NCBI RefSeq assembly: GCF_000374925.1
Contig: NZ_KB895544.1
Location: forward strand, 124,001-188,000
Source of the DNA: Arthrobacter sp. 131MFCol6.1
GTDB lineage: Bacteria; Actinomycetota; Actinomycetes; Actinomycetales; Micrococcaceae
Direction: 5' to 3'
Length of the DNA: 64,000 nucleotides
Part shown: piece by piece, positions 52,708 through 60,590 of the stretch
Position numbering within the stretch: the stretch's first letter is position 1
Layout of the letters: each line of letters begins with the position of its first letter
Position numbers and translations under genes: made by a program
Notes under the pieces: generated by a model
Told to the model about the DNA's origin: nothing
Databases searched by the model: none
What the model saw: only the letters and a program-made list of their open reading frames with translations

Positions 52708-53432
52708 TGACGAACAATCTGAGCGTTGTGATCAATTCCGACGCGCAGCAAGTTTGGACCATGCTGCGCGAACCCGCCAAAATCGCCCAATGGCACGGCT
52801 GGGTGGCCGATGACCAAGAGGCCGAAATCAACGAAATCTACTTCGGCCCCAATGTGGTCGAAGGCGCCGACCACACCTCCCTGGTGGTCGACGGCGGCGA
52901 CGTCTTCACCTTGAAACCTGTCGCCACGGGCACCGAGGTCAGCGTCACCCGGGCGGCAATCGACCACAATTCCGAGTGGGCGGCTTGGGACGAGGACATC
53001 ACCCAAGGCTGGCTGACGTTCCTCCACCAGTTGCGCTTCGCCCTGGAACGGCACCCGCACGGCAAGCGCCGGACCTTCTTCTTCTCCGTGCCCGGCTCCG
53101 GCGGGTCCGCGATAGAGAAACTGGGGCTCAGCGATGTCCCGTCGCCGGGGGACCCGTATTCGCTCACCCTGCCCACCGGCGAGGAAATTTCCGGCAAAGT
53201 GTGGTTCCGCAGCAACCACCAGGTGGGTCTGACGGTCCACAACTACGCCGAGCACGGGGACGGCCTGCTGATCGTGGCGGACCAGCCCGCCATCGCCGAC
53301 GTCCGGCCCGACGGCGGATCCCTCGCGATCGTCTCCACCTACGACCTCGGGGCCCACCAACTGGAGGCGGTCCGCAATTATTGGGACAAGTGGCGGGCTG
53401 AGAACTACCCCACATCGGATCCCGTCCACTAA
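52707..53432 (+). CDS. SRPBCC-like hypothetical protein
   Basis: 241-residue cytoplasmic protein whose N-terminal 115 residues look like a SRPBCC/START domain: MTNNLSVVINSDAQQVWTMLREPAKIAQWH, with the Trp and the turn typical of the fold, and a final long helix. The C-terminal half (PSPGDPYSLTLPTGEEISGKVWF onward) appears to be a second related domain. No function assigned. Leaderless promoter; tgt begins 34 bases downstream, possibly with its own weak promoter or by readthrough. Confidence 0.72.
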   Translation: MTNNLSVVINSDAQQVWTMLREPAKIAQWHGWVADDQEAEINEIYFGPNVVEGADHTSLVVDGGDVFTLKPVATGTEVSVTRAAIDHNSEWAAWDEDITQGWLTFLHQLRFALERHPHGKRRTFFFSVPGSGGSAIEKLGLSDVPSPGDPYSLTLPTGEEISGKVWFRSNHQVGLTVHNYAEHGDGLLIVADQPAIADVRPDGGSLAIVSTYDLGAHQLEAVRNYWDKWRAENYPTSDPVH

Positions 53433-53465
53433 GGCAACGGCAGGGTTAGCTGGCACACTTGAACC

Positions 53466-54764
53466 GTGCCAGCCAATCCTGACTTCGCGTCTTCGTCCCC
53501 CGCGCCTGCCCGGCAGTCCGAGTTCTCCTTCCGCGTGGGCAAACGCCTGAGCGAGGCGTGCCCGCCGTCGGCCGGGCAGATTGCCGCCAACGGCGGTGAG
53601 TTCCTGGGCCGGACTGGCACCATCGCCACCCCGCACGGGGAGATCCAGACCCCGGCGTTCATCGCCGTCGGCACCAAGGCCACGGTCAAATCGGTGCTGC
53701 CAGAATCCATTGCCGAACTCGGCGCGCAGGCGGTGCTGGCCAACGCCTACCACCTGTACCTGCAGCCGGGCGCGGACATCCTGGACGAGGCCGGGGGCCT
53801 GGGTGCCTTCATGAACTGGCGCGGTCCCACGTTCACCGATTCCGGCGGTTTCCAGGTGATGAGCCTGGGCTCCGGGTTCAAGAAGGTCATCGACATGAAG
53901 TCGGTCGACAATTCGGGGCCGGACGACGCCGTCGCCCCCGGCAAAGAACGCCTTGCCCACGTGGACGAGGAAGGCGTGTGGTTCAAGAGCCACCTGAACG
54001 GCGACCGGCACCGCTTCAGCCCCGAGATCTCCATGAACGTCCAGCACCAAATTGGCGCGGACATCATGTTTGCGTTCGACGAGCTCACCACGCTGCAGAA
54101 CTCCCGCGGCTACCAGGAGGAGTCCCTGGAGCGGACCCGGCGCTGGGCCGAACGGTGCATCACCGAACACTTCCGGCTCACGGAGGAGCGCGCGGGCAAG
54201 CCCTACCAGGCCCTGTTCGGGGTGATCCAGGGCGCCCAGTACGAGGACCTGCGCCGCAAGGCCTGCCGCGACCTCGGCGCCATGAACTTCGACGGCTTCG
54301 GCATCGGCGGAGCACTGGAGAAAGAGAACCTCGGCACGATCGTGCGCTGGTGCAACGAGGAGCTGCCGGAGAACAAGCCGCGACACCTGCTGGGCATCTC
54401 CGAACCGGACGACATCTTCACGGCCATTGAGAACGGCGCGGACACCTTCGACTGCGTCTCCCCCACCCGGGTGGCCCGGAACTCGGCGTTCTACCACCCC
54501 ACCGGCCGGTACAACCTCTCCGGCGCCAAGTACAAGCGCGACTTCGGCCCGCTGCAGGAAGGCTGCGACTGCTACGCCTGCCTGAACTACTCGCGGGCCT
54601 ACATCCATCACCTGTTCAAGGCCAAGGAGATGGTCTCGGCCACCCTGATCTCGATCCACAACGAACGCTTTGTGGTGAAGATGGTCGACGACGCCCGGCT
54701 CGCCATCGAGGCCGGCAACTTCTTCGAGTTCAAGGCCGAAACCCTGGCGAACTACTACTCCTAG
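53466..54764 (+). CDS. tgt: tRNA-guanine (queuine) transglycosylase
   Basis: 432-residue enzyme exchanging guanine 34 of GUN-anticodon tRNAs for queuine or a precursor. Motifs: TDSGGFQVMSLG (general-base Asp), FDELTT, FGIGGALEKENLG, FDCVSPTRVARN (nucleophilic Asp) and the zinc site CDCYACLNYSRAYIHH. It starts at GTG 53466, with a weak leaderless -10 (CACACT) six bases upstream. A 35-residue extension precedes the barrel. No queC, queD, queE, queF, queA or queG is in the window; a YhhQ-type transporter lies 5 kb away, suggesting base salvage. A perfect palindrome lies 49 bases past the stop. Confidence 0.93.
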   Translation: MPANPDFASSSPAPARQSEFSFRVGKRLSEACPPSAGQIAANGGEFLGRTGTIATPHGEIQTPAFIAVGTKATVKSVLPESIAELGAQAVLANAYHLYLQPGADILDEAGGLGAFMNWRGPTFTDSGGFQVMSLGSGFKKVIDMKSVDNSGPDDAVAPGKERLAHVDEEGVWFKSHLNGDRHRFSPEISMNVQHQIGADIMFAFDELTTLQNSRGYQEESLERTRRWAERCITEHFRLTEERAGKPYQALFGVIQGAQYEDLRRKACRDLGAMNFDGFGIGGALEKENLGTIVRWCNEELPENKPRHLLGISEPDDIFTAIENGADTFDCVSPTRVARNSAFYHPTGRYNLSGAKYKRDFGPLQEGCDCYACLNYSRAYIHHLFKAKEMVSATLISIHNERFVVKMVDDARLAIEAGNFFEFKAETLANYYS

Positions 54765-54812
54765 GGCGTCCCGGCGTCGGGGCGTCCCGGCGTCGGGGCG
54801 TACCGGAACCGT

Positions 54813-54868
54813 GCCAGATCGCCGGAAGTTTCCGGCGATCTGGCAGCTTTCCGGCGACCTCGAGTTTC
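54813..54868. repeat. TTCGCCGGAA-family palindrome, copy 3 (after tgt)
   Basis: GCCAGATCGCCGGAA (54813-54827) and TTCCGGCGATCTGGC (54830-54844) are perfect 15-base arms two bases apart. A further right half-site TTCCGGCGACCTCGAG follows. It lies between convergent tgt and the sugar isomerase gene and could serve as a two-way terminator. Confidence 0.9.
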
Positions 54869-54911
54869 CAAGGTACGACGGCGCAGAAGTCGGTTGCCGG
54901 CCGGCGGGCCG

Positions 54912-55931
54912 TCAGTTGGTGAGGTGCAGCGACGCCGCGAGTGCCGAATCGGCGTCCCGCAGGACCTTGGCCGCCACCTGGAGGCCCTCGATCCGGCCCA
55001 GGGAGACGTCCTCGTGCTCGATGTTGACCAGCATGTCCGGGTCCACCTCGTAGAGCGCGCGCAGGAACTCGGTCCAGTAGGCGGTGTCGTGCCCTCGGCC
55101 CAGGGCCACAAAGTCCCAGGCGGAGTCCTTGGGCCATTCATTGGCCCACTCGTCGCCGCCGAGGTTCGTGCGGTTTTCGTCCGGGGAGAGCCGCCGGAAG
55201 CTGTTGTCGAGGACACCGTAGAGCGCTGCGTTCGCGGTGTTGACGCGGACGTCCTTCGCGGCCGCCTGGAAGACCAGCGGGCCGAGTTCGCGGACCACCG
55301 CGACCGGATCCATCTGCTGCCAGAAGAGGTGCGAGGCGTCCAGCTCGACGCCGACGTGGGTCGCGCCGGTGAGCTCGATGAGCTTGCGGACATCGGCGGT
55401 GTTGAACACGATGTTCTGCGGGTGCAGCTCGAGGGCCACCTTCACGCCATGGTCGGCGGCCAGGCGGTCGGTTTCCTTCCAGAAGTCCGCCGCGATGCCC
55501 CACTGGTAGTCGAGTACGTCCAGGGCCGCCGAGTTCCAGGCGTTGACGACCCAGTTGACCGTGGTGGCCCCGGGTTCGCCGCCGGGCAGGCCGGACATGG
55601 TCACCACACGGTCCTGTCCCAGCCGCTGCGCCAGCCGGATGGAGCGGCGGATGTCCTCGGCATGCTTCTCGCCGATCTCACGCTTGGGGTGCAGCGGGTT
55701 GCCGTTGCAGTTCAGGCCGGCAATCGAGACGCCGGTGCCCTCGAAAATCCCGAGGTAGTCATCGCGGGCCGCATCGCTTTCCAGGATCTGGTCCATGGTG
55801 GGGACGTGGACGGCCGGCAAGAACCCGCCCGTGTTGATTTCGATGCCCGTCAGTCCCAGGTTGGCGATGACCTTGAGGGCCTCGGGAAGGGGCCGGTCGT
55901 GCAGGATTGCGTTGTAGACGCCGAGTTTCAT
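54912..55931 (-). CDS. Sugar phosphate isomerase/epimerase (xylose isomerase-like TIM barrel)
   Basis: 339-residue TIM-barrel protein of the AP-endonuclease-2/xylose-isomerase-like family (as IolE, IolI, DTE). Metal ligands are probably in KVALELHPQN, GVELDASHLFWQ and LVNIEHED. The start MKLGVYNAILHDRPLPEAL is typical. The ATG overlaps the oxidoreductase stop by 4 bases, so the two are coupled. Next to a Gfo/Idh/MocA oxidoreductase and a LacI regulator, it probably isomerises a keto-sugar or keto-inositol produced by the oxidoreductase. Confidence 0.86.
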   Translation of the reverse strand: MKLGVYNAILHDRPLPEALKVIANLGLTGIEINTGGFLPAVHVPTMDQILESDAARDDYLGIFEGTGVSIAGLNCNGNPLHPKREIGEKHAEDIRRSIRLAQRLGQDRVVTMSGLPGGEPGATTVNWVVNAWNSAALDVLDYQWGIAADFWKETDRLAADHGVKVALELHPQNIVFNTADVRKLIELTGATHVGVELDASHLFWQQMDPVAVVRELGPLVFQAAAKDVRVNTANAALYGVLDNSFRRLSPDENRTNLGGDEWANEWPKDSAWDFVALGRGHDTAYWTEFLRALYEVDPDMLVNIEHEDVSLGRIEGLQVAAKVLRDADSALAASLHLTN

Positions 55932-57106
55932 AGCGTGATTTTCTTTCCGTTGTTGAGGGCGGATTCGGTGACTGCGCCGAGCAGCTCCATGTTGCGCACG
56001 CCCTCCTCGAACGTGGCGCAGCGGGGCAGGGAGTCCGCCTCACTGAGGCCGGCAATTTCCTCGAGGAAGGCCCGGGCCTGGTAGCCGAAAGCGTCGTTCT
56101 GGCCGAAGCCGACGCTGGGCGCGTCCATGGCCAGCCCGCCCGCGATGTAGGGGTGTCCGGGGCCGAGGATGACCTGGCGGTAGCCGTTTTCGTTGGCCGG
56201 GCCGTCATTGAGGAACAGCTCGATCTCCGCGGGGCGGCGCTGGTCGAACCGGGCGGCGCCGTTCTCGCAGAAGACCTCGAAGATGAGGCTGTTGGCGTGC
56301 CCTGCCGCGACACGCGAGACCTCGAAGCCGCCGGCGCCGTTCTCGAATTCGGCGGAGAACACCGCGTAGTCGTCGTTTTCGACCGGCTCGAACGTGTCGC
56401 TGACCGCGGCATGGTCGTGGCCCATGACGGCGCCCAGCGGCAGCGGGCGCTTGCCGATCACGGTGCTGAGCCGTCCGCCGCTGATGGACTTGATGTCGCC
56501 GCAGAGGAACTCGGCGACGTACGTCAGGTGGCTGCCGACGTCGGCCAGCGCACCGGAACCGGGGCCGCCCTTGTAGCGCCAGCTCATGGGCGCCGAGGGG
56601 CTGAATCCGTAGTCGGTCCAGTAACGGCCGCTGAAGTGCAGGACGTTGCCCAGGACCCCGGTGCGGATGAGGTCGCGGATGTAGGCGATGCCCGGCGTGC
56701 GGCGGAAGGTGAACCCGATGCGGGCAATCGAGCTGGCGTTGCGGGCCGCTTCGGCCATGGCGCGGGCGTCCTCGATCGAGTCACTCAGCGGCTTCTCACA
56801 CAGCACATGCTTGCCGGCGGCCAGCAGGCCTTCCACGACTTCGCGGTGGAGGGAGTTCGCGATCACGACGCTCACGACGTCGATGTCATCGGCCTCGGCG
56901 ATCGCCTGCCACGAGGTGTCATTGCGTTCGTAGCCAAAACGCTTCGCGGCCAGGGAACCGAACTCGGCATTGACGTCGCCGATGGAGACCAGCCGGATAG
57001 GAGGAAGAACCGGACTGTAGAGCGCGGACGCCGTACGGTAGGCGGCCGCATGCGCTTTTCCTGCCATTCCGGCGCCGATTACGGCAACTCCCAAACTGTC
57101 AGCCAT
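55928..57106 (-). CDS. Gfo/Idh/MocA-family oxidoreductase
   Basis: 392-residue NAD(P)-dependent sugar or inositol dehydrogenase. Rossmann motif IGAGMAGKAHAAAYR near the N-terminus; the conserved EKPLSDS has the family's catalytic-site Lys; SGRYWTDYGFSPSAPMSWRYKGGPGSGALADVGSH gives the second-domain HxxxH-type region in outline. AAAGGAG precedes the ATG. First gene of a two-gene operon divergent from a LacI-type regulator, whose operator is at 57156-57169. Substrate is unknown; probably a cyclic or ketose sugar. Confidence 0.87.
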   Translation of the reverse strand: MADSLGVAVIGAGMAGKAHAAAYRTASALYSPVLPPIRLVSIGDVNAEFGSLAAKRFGYERNDTSWQAIAEADDIDVVSVVIANSLHREVVEGLLAAGKHVLCEKPLSDSIEDARAMAEAARNASSIARIGFTFRRTPGIAYIRDLIRTGVLGNVLHFSGRYWTDYGFSPSAPMSWRYKGGPGSGALADVGSHLTYVAEFLCGDIKSISGGRLSTVIGKRPLPLGAVMGHDHAAVSDTFEPVENDDYAVFSAEFENGAGGFEVSRVAAGHANSLIFEVFCENGAARFDQRRPAEIELFLNDGPANENGYRQVILGPGHPYIAGGLAMDAPSVGFGQNDAFGYQARAFLEEIAGLSEADSLPRCATFEEGVRNMELLGAVTESALNNGKKITL

Positions 57107-57155
57107 CGATTTCTCCTTTGAAATTCGGCCAGGCCGACGGCCCGACGCTAGAAAA

Positions 57156-57169
57156 TTGGAGCGCTACAA
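57156..57169. promoter_or_regulatory. LacI-type operator
   Basis: TTGGAGCGCTACAA is a near-perfect 14-base palindrome (TTG-x-AGCGCT-x-CAA) in the divergent region. A partial second site, ACTGGCGCTGAACA, lies about 12 bases to the right. Typical for LacI-family control. Confidence 0.68.
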
Positions 57170-57260
57170 AAACTGGCGCTGAACAAAAGCGTAGCTATGT
57201 GCATATGTCCTGTCAATGGTTGACCGGATATCCTCGGATGAGACGTGAAAGGCTCTGCAG

Positions 57261-58274
57261 ATGTCGTTGAATACCCCTCGAACCCGCCGCCCGACGATCT
57301 ACGACGTCGCCAGGAGCGCCGGCGTCTCCCCGTCGCTGGTCTCGCTCGTGCTCCAAAACCCGTCCAAGGTCAGCGAGAAGCGCCGGGAAGCCGTCCGGGC
57401 GGCCATGTCGGAGCTCGGTTACCGCCCCAGCCGGGCGGCGACCACGCTGGCCAGCAGCCAGACGAAAAGCATCGGGCTGGTCATTGACGACTTCCGGAAC
57501 CCCTGGTTTGTGGACCTCCTGCGCGGCATCGAATCCGTGCTCTCACCCCACGGCTACCAGGTCACCCTGGCCGATTCCCGCCCGGGCGAGAACCGCATCA
57601 CTGAGGCCGTGGACGGCCTGCTGTCCATGCACGTGGAGGGCCTGGTCATCGCCGCCGAGCCGAGCGAGTCGATGATGGCCGGGGCCTGGGTTCCCGCCGT
57701 CGTTGCTGGCTGGCGGAACGGGGTTCCCGCCGGCGCCGGGCTTATCACGAACGACGACGACGGCGGCGGCCGCATGGCGGCGGAGCACCTGATCGGGCTC
57801 GGCCACACGCGCATCGGACACCTCTCGGGCTTCGGAGGCGCCGCAGCCCACCGGCGGGAGGGCTTCCGCGGCCGCATCCTGGAGGCCGGCGTCGAGGTCC
57901 GGATCGCCGGCGAGTCCCACGGGACCTCCGAGGAGGACGGCTACGCGGCAGCCTGCTGGGTCCTTGACCACCACCCCGACACGACCGCCCTGTTCGCCGC
58001 CAACGACACCATGGCCCTGGGTGCTCTAGCCGCGGCCAAGGCCCGGGGCCTGTCCGTCCCCGCGGAGTTGTCCGTGATCGGCTACGACAACTCCCCGCTG
58101 GCCAAGTCGCGGTACCTGGACATGACCTCCGTGGACAACCGGAGCGACATTGTCGGCTCCGGCGTCGCAAGCGCCCTGCTGGCACGGATCCAGGACCCCA
58201 CCCTCGAACCTGAGCGCAAGCTGATCGAGCCTGACCTCATCGTCCGCGGCACCACGGCCCGCGTTTCCGGCTGA
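57261..58274 (+). CDS. LacI-family transcriptional regulator
   Basis: 337-residue repressor. The N-terminal HTH and hinge are clear (TIYDVARSAGVSPSLVSLVLQ, then SEKRREAVRAAMSELGYRPSRAA), followed by a periplasmic-binding-like sugar domain (SIGLVIDDFRNPWFVDLLRGIE) ending in GYDNSPLAKSRYLDMTSVDN. GAAAGG stands upstream of the ATG. Divergent from the oxidoreductase/isomerase operon, it very probably represses it through the TTGGAGCGCTACAA site and responds to the pathway sugar. A TTCGCCGGAA-type repeat follows its stop. Confidence 0.9.
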   Translation: MSLNTPRTRRPTIYDVARSAGVSPSLVSLVLQNPSKVSEKRREAVRAAMSELGYRPSRAATTLASSQTKSIGLVIDDFRNPWFVDLLRGIESVLSPHGYQVTLADSRPGENRITEAVDGLLSMHVEGLVIAAEPSESMMAGAWVPAVVAGWRNGVPAGAGLITNDDDGGGRMAAEHLIGLGHTRIGHLSGFGGAAAHRREGFRGRILEAGVEVRIAGESHGTSEEDGYAAACWVLDHHPDTTALFAANDTMALGALAAAKARGLSVPAELSVIGYDNSPLAKSRYLDMTSVDNRSDIVGSGVASALLARIQDPTLEPERKLIEPDLIVRGTTARVSG

Positions 58275-58321
58275 CGCGGCCGGCGGGTCCCCGTCCTGTC
58301 GTCGAAATCGCGGGAAACCAC

Positions 58322-58372
58322 CGAGTTCGCCGTAAGTTTGCGGCGATTCCGCCGCTGTCCGGCGAAGTGGGC
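58322..58372. repeat. TTCGCCGGAA-family palindrome, copy 4
   Basis: Left half-site GAGTTCGCCGTAAG, inner arms TCGCCG (58327-58332) / CGGCGA (58341-58346), and an outer right half-site TCCGGCGAAGTGG. A degenerate copy, between the lacI-type gene and the AbiEi-like gene. Confidence 0.78.
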
Positions 58373-58483
58373 GCTGTCCAAGGCAGCCGTCCCCGAAAAA
58401 AGCTTAGGTGCAACGCCCTCGTGTTTTCCACATGGCGACGGCGGGGCCTCCCGCCCGCTCCTACGGGGGCCGAAGCTGGTGGC

Positions 58484-59425
58484 ATGACGCATACCCCCCT
58501 GCTGGAGCTGCCGCCGACCGGTAACCTCTGGCGCACCGAGCAGCTCCTGGATCTCGGCTTCGGCTCGCGCGCCATCCGCTCGCTCCTCGATTCAGGCACC
58601 CTCGTCCGGCTCCGCCATGGCTGCTACATCCGCGCCAGCCTCTGGAACGCCCAATCCGCCACCGTCCGGAGCAGGCAGCTCATCTACGCGCATGCCCACG
58701 GAACACTTACGACGTCGACAGGCGCCTTCCACTACAGCCACACCTCCGCAGCGCGCCTCCGCCTCCTCTACCTGTGGGATGTGGATGACACGATCCATGT
58801 CCTCCAGAAGGTGCGCCCCTCGAACGAGCGTCACGGCAGGGACGTCCGCTGCCACACGCGTCCCTTCGCCGACCACGACGTCGCCGTGGTGAACGGTCTC
58901 CGGACCACTTCCCTGGAGCGCACGACGGCCGACTGCGCCATGCTGCTGCCCTACAGGCAGGCATTGATCCTCACCGACCACGCGCTTCGGCTCGGCGCGG
59001 ACCCGGTCGCCCTGCAGGCACTGGCAGATGGTCTGGACGGCCGCCGGGGCATTCGGACTTTCCGCCGCGTCCTTGCCGCGGCCGATCCACGCTCCGAATC
59101 TCCCGGCGAGACCTTGGCCCGCGACCTGATCCTGCGGCTGCGGATCCGACCCCCTGAGCCGCAGGTGGAGGTGTCGAGCCGCGCCGGGCGCCACCGCCTG
59201 GACTTTGCATGGAAGGAGGAGAAAGTCGCCCTCGAGTTCGACGGCAAAATCAAGTACTTCGACTACAGTCCCACGGCCGAGGTGCTCTTCGAGGAACGGC
59301 GCCGGGAGAAGGCCTTGGTTGAAGAGGGCTGGCGGTTCGTCCGCGTGGAGTGGAAGGACCTCTTCCGCGAGCAGGAATTCAAGAGCCGCCTGCTTCGTGC
59401 GCTGGCCGGCCGCCGGCACGCCTGA
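58484..59425 (+). CDS. AbiEi-like protein with Vsr/DUF559-type nuclease-like C-terminus
   Basis: 313-residue protein. The N-terminal 60 residues resemble the AbiEi antitoxin winged helix (GFGSRAIRSLLDSGTLVRLRHGCY). Residues about 70-180 form a mixed middle domain. The C-terminal 110 residues look like a Vsr/DUF559 PD-(D/E)xK nuclease fold: HRLDFAWKEEKVALEFDG with a D...E-x-D pattern, followed by REKALVEEGWRFVRVEWKD. No toxin partner (AbiEii) is adjacent. Related orphan genes are widespread in actinobacteria and their function is unknown. GAAGCT lies six bases before the ATG. The gene is flanked on both sides by the same palindrome family. Confidence 0.75.
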   Translation: MTHTPLLELPPTGNLWRTEQLLDLGFGSRAIRSLLDSGTLVRLRHGCYIRASLWNAQSATVRSRQLIYAHAHGTLTTSTGAFHYSHTSAARLRLLYLWDVDDTIHVLQKVRPSNERHGRDVRCHTRPFADHDVAVVNGLRTTSLERTTADCAMLLPYRQALILTDHALRLGADPVALQALADGLDGRRGIRTFRRVLAAADPRSESPGETLARDLILRLRIRPPEPQVEVSSRAGRHRLDFAWKEEKVALEFDGKIKYFDYSPTAEVLFEERRREKALVEEGWRFVRVEWKDLFREQEFKSRLLRALAGRRHA

Positions 59426-59505
59426 GCGTCGAATGCGCTGCGGCGGCCGGCACCCCCGACCCCACACCCCGCACCCCGCACCCCGGACTCCCGACCCCCG
59501 CGTCG

Positions 59506-59569
59506 AATTCGCCGGTAAGCTGCCACGTCGTCTGAAACTTACGGCGACCCCGCAAGTTTCCGGCGAATT
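59506..59569. repeat. TTCGCCGGAA-family palindrome, copy 5
   Basis: Outer arms AATTCGCCGG (59506-59515) and CCGGCGAATT (59560-59569) are perfect. Between them lie TAAG ... CTTACGGCGA, giving an alternative inner pairing. It sits between convergent genes. Confidence 0.85.
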
Positions 59570-59623
59570 GGGCGGGCTGCTGCTTGGATACCGACGGCGG
59601 CCGGCGACGGCGGCGGATGAGTC

Positions 59624-60334
59624 CTAGGCGCCGTAGCTCGGTTCGCGCTTCTTGACCCAGCCGATGGCGAGCGTGGTAAGCGGCACGAAGGCGAACTCCA
59701 CGAGGGTCTTGTAGAGGAAGCCCACGAGGACGTAGTTGACGAACATCGCGGCGTCGGTAATTCCGATCACGGATGCGGCGATGCTGCAGAAAATCAGGGT
59801 GTCCACGAACTCACCCGCCACGGAGGAGCCCATGATGCGCGCCCACAGAGACCTTTCCCCGGTCCGCGCCTTCATCTTCACGAGGATCCACGAGTTGATG
59901 GTCTGGCCGGCGAGGAAGGCCAGCAGCGATGCCAGCACAATCTGCGGGACCGGTCCCAGTGCGCCTTCCAGGGCTGCCTGCTTGGAGGAACCGTATTCGT
60001 CGTCGAACCCCGGCAGGGCGATGATGACCCAGTAGCAGAGCGATGCGAAGACGGACAGTGCAAAGCTGGTGATGATGGCCTTGCGGGCCACCTTGAAGCC
60101 GTAGACCTCGCTGATGACATCGCCCAGGATGTAGGCCAGCGGGAAGAGGAAGAAGCCGCCGTCGGTGATGACGGGGCCGATCGCCACGCCCTTGGACGCA
60201 CCGATGTTGGACAGGATCAGCACCACGGCCATGACGGCGAGCATGATGCCGAAATATGGGGAGCCGATCGAGGCGAACCTCGGCGCGGCTGACGCCGGGA
60301 AGGTCTTGGCGGAAGTCATGGGCATTCCATTCAT
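59624..60334 (-). CDS. Queuosine precursor transporter (YhhQ/DUF165 family)
   Basis: 236-residue membrane protein with about six helices and the family signature GPVITDGGFFLFPLAYILGDVISEVYGFKVARKAI. YhhQ proteins import preQ0, preQ1 or related bases for tRNA modification. Start ATG 60332-60334 (MNGMPMTS); ATG 60323-60325 and a longer frame to 60373 are alternatives, and none has a strong ribosome site. No preQ1 riboswitch fold was found in the upstream 100 bases. Its presence with tgt but no synthesis genes nearby supports salvage from outside the cell. Confidence 0.87.
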   Translation of the reverse strand: MNGMPMTSAKTFPASAAPRFASIGSPYFGIMLAVMAVVLILSNIGASKGVAIGPVITDGGFFLFPLAYILGDVISEVYGFKVARKAIITSFALSVFASLCYWVIIALPGFDDEYGSSKQAALEGALGPVPQIVLASLLAFLAGQTINSWILVKMKARTGERSLWARIMGSSVAGEFVDTLIFCSIAASVIGITDAAMFVNYVLVGFLYKTLVEFAFVPLTTLAIGWVKKREPSYGA

Positions 60335-60445
60335 AGTGGTTCGCTCGGCGGCCCGCACCCGCAAGGGGAACACGCTGGGCGGCCGGCTGTATTAGCACTG
60401 GACGGCCCCGGTGACACAAACCGCCGGAGCCGCCTCCATTCTCGC

Positions 60446-60465
60446 ACCCGACGGTGCGGGCGCGC
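60446..60465. other. Small hairpin upstream of the queuosine transporter
   Basis: CGCACC-CGAC-GGTGCG type stem with 6-base arms, about 120 bases upstream of the start on the minus strand. It could be part of the leader or just the end of the upstream transcript; no riboswitch motif is seen. Confidence 0.35.
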
Positions 60466-60492
60466 TGGTCTGGGGGCAGTGTAGGCCGCGGG

Positions 60493-60552
60493 TTCGCCGG
60501 AAACGCGCCAAGTCGCCGTAAATATACGGCGACCCGGCGCGCTTCCGGCGAA
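60493..60552. repeat. TTCGCCGGAA-family palindrome, copy 6 (nested)
   Basis: Outer 17-base arms (TTCGCCGGAAACGCGCC / GGCGCGCTTCCGGCGAA, one mismatch) enclose a perfect inner stem GTCGCCGTA-AATA-TACGGCGAC. It lies past the stop of the MHS gene (60591, minus) and shows the full nested plan of the family. Confidence 0.92.
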
Positions 60553-60590
60553 TTCGAGGACGAGGCCCTGACAGCGCCGCGGCCGAGGCC

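Noticed and set aside
58484..59425. Complete type IV toxin-antitoxin system
   Set aside because: Only an AbiEi-like N-terminus; no AbiEii nucleotidyltransferase gene on either side.
60335..60430. preQ1 riboswitch before the queuosine transporter
   Set aside because: No pseudoknot-type C-rich loop and A-rich tail; the leader is simply GC-rich.
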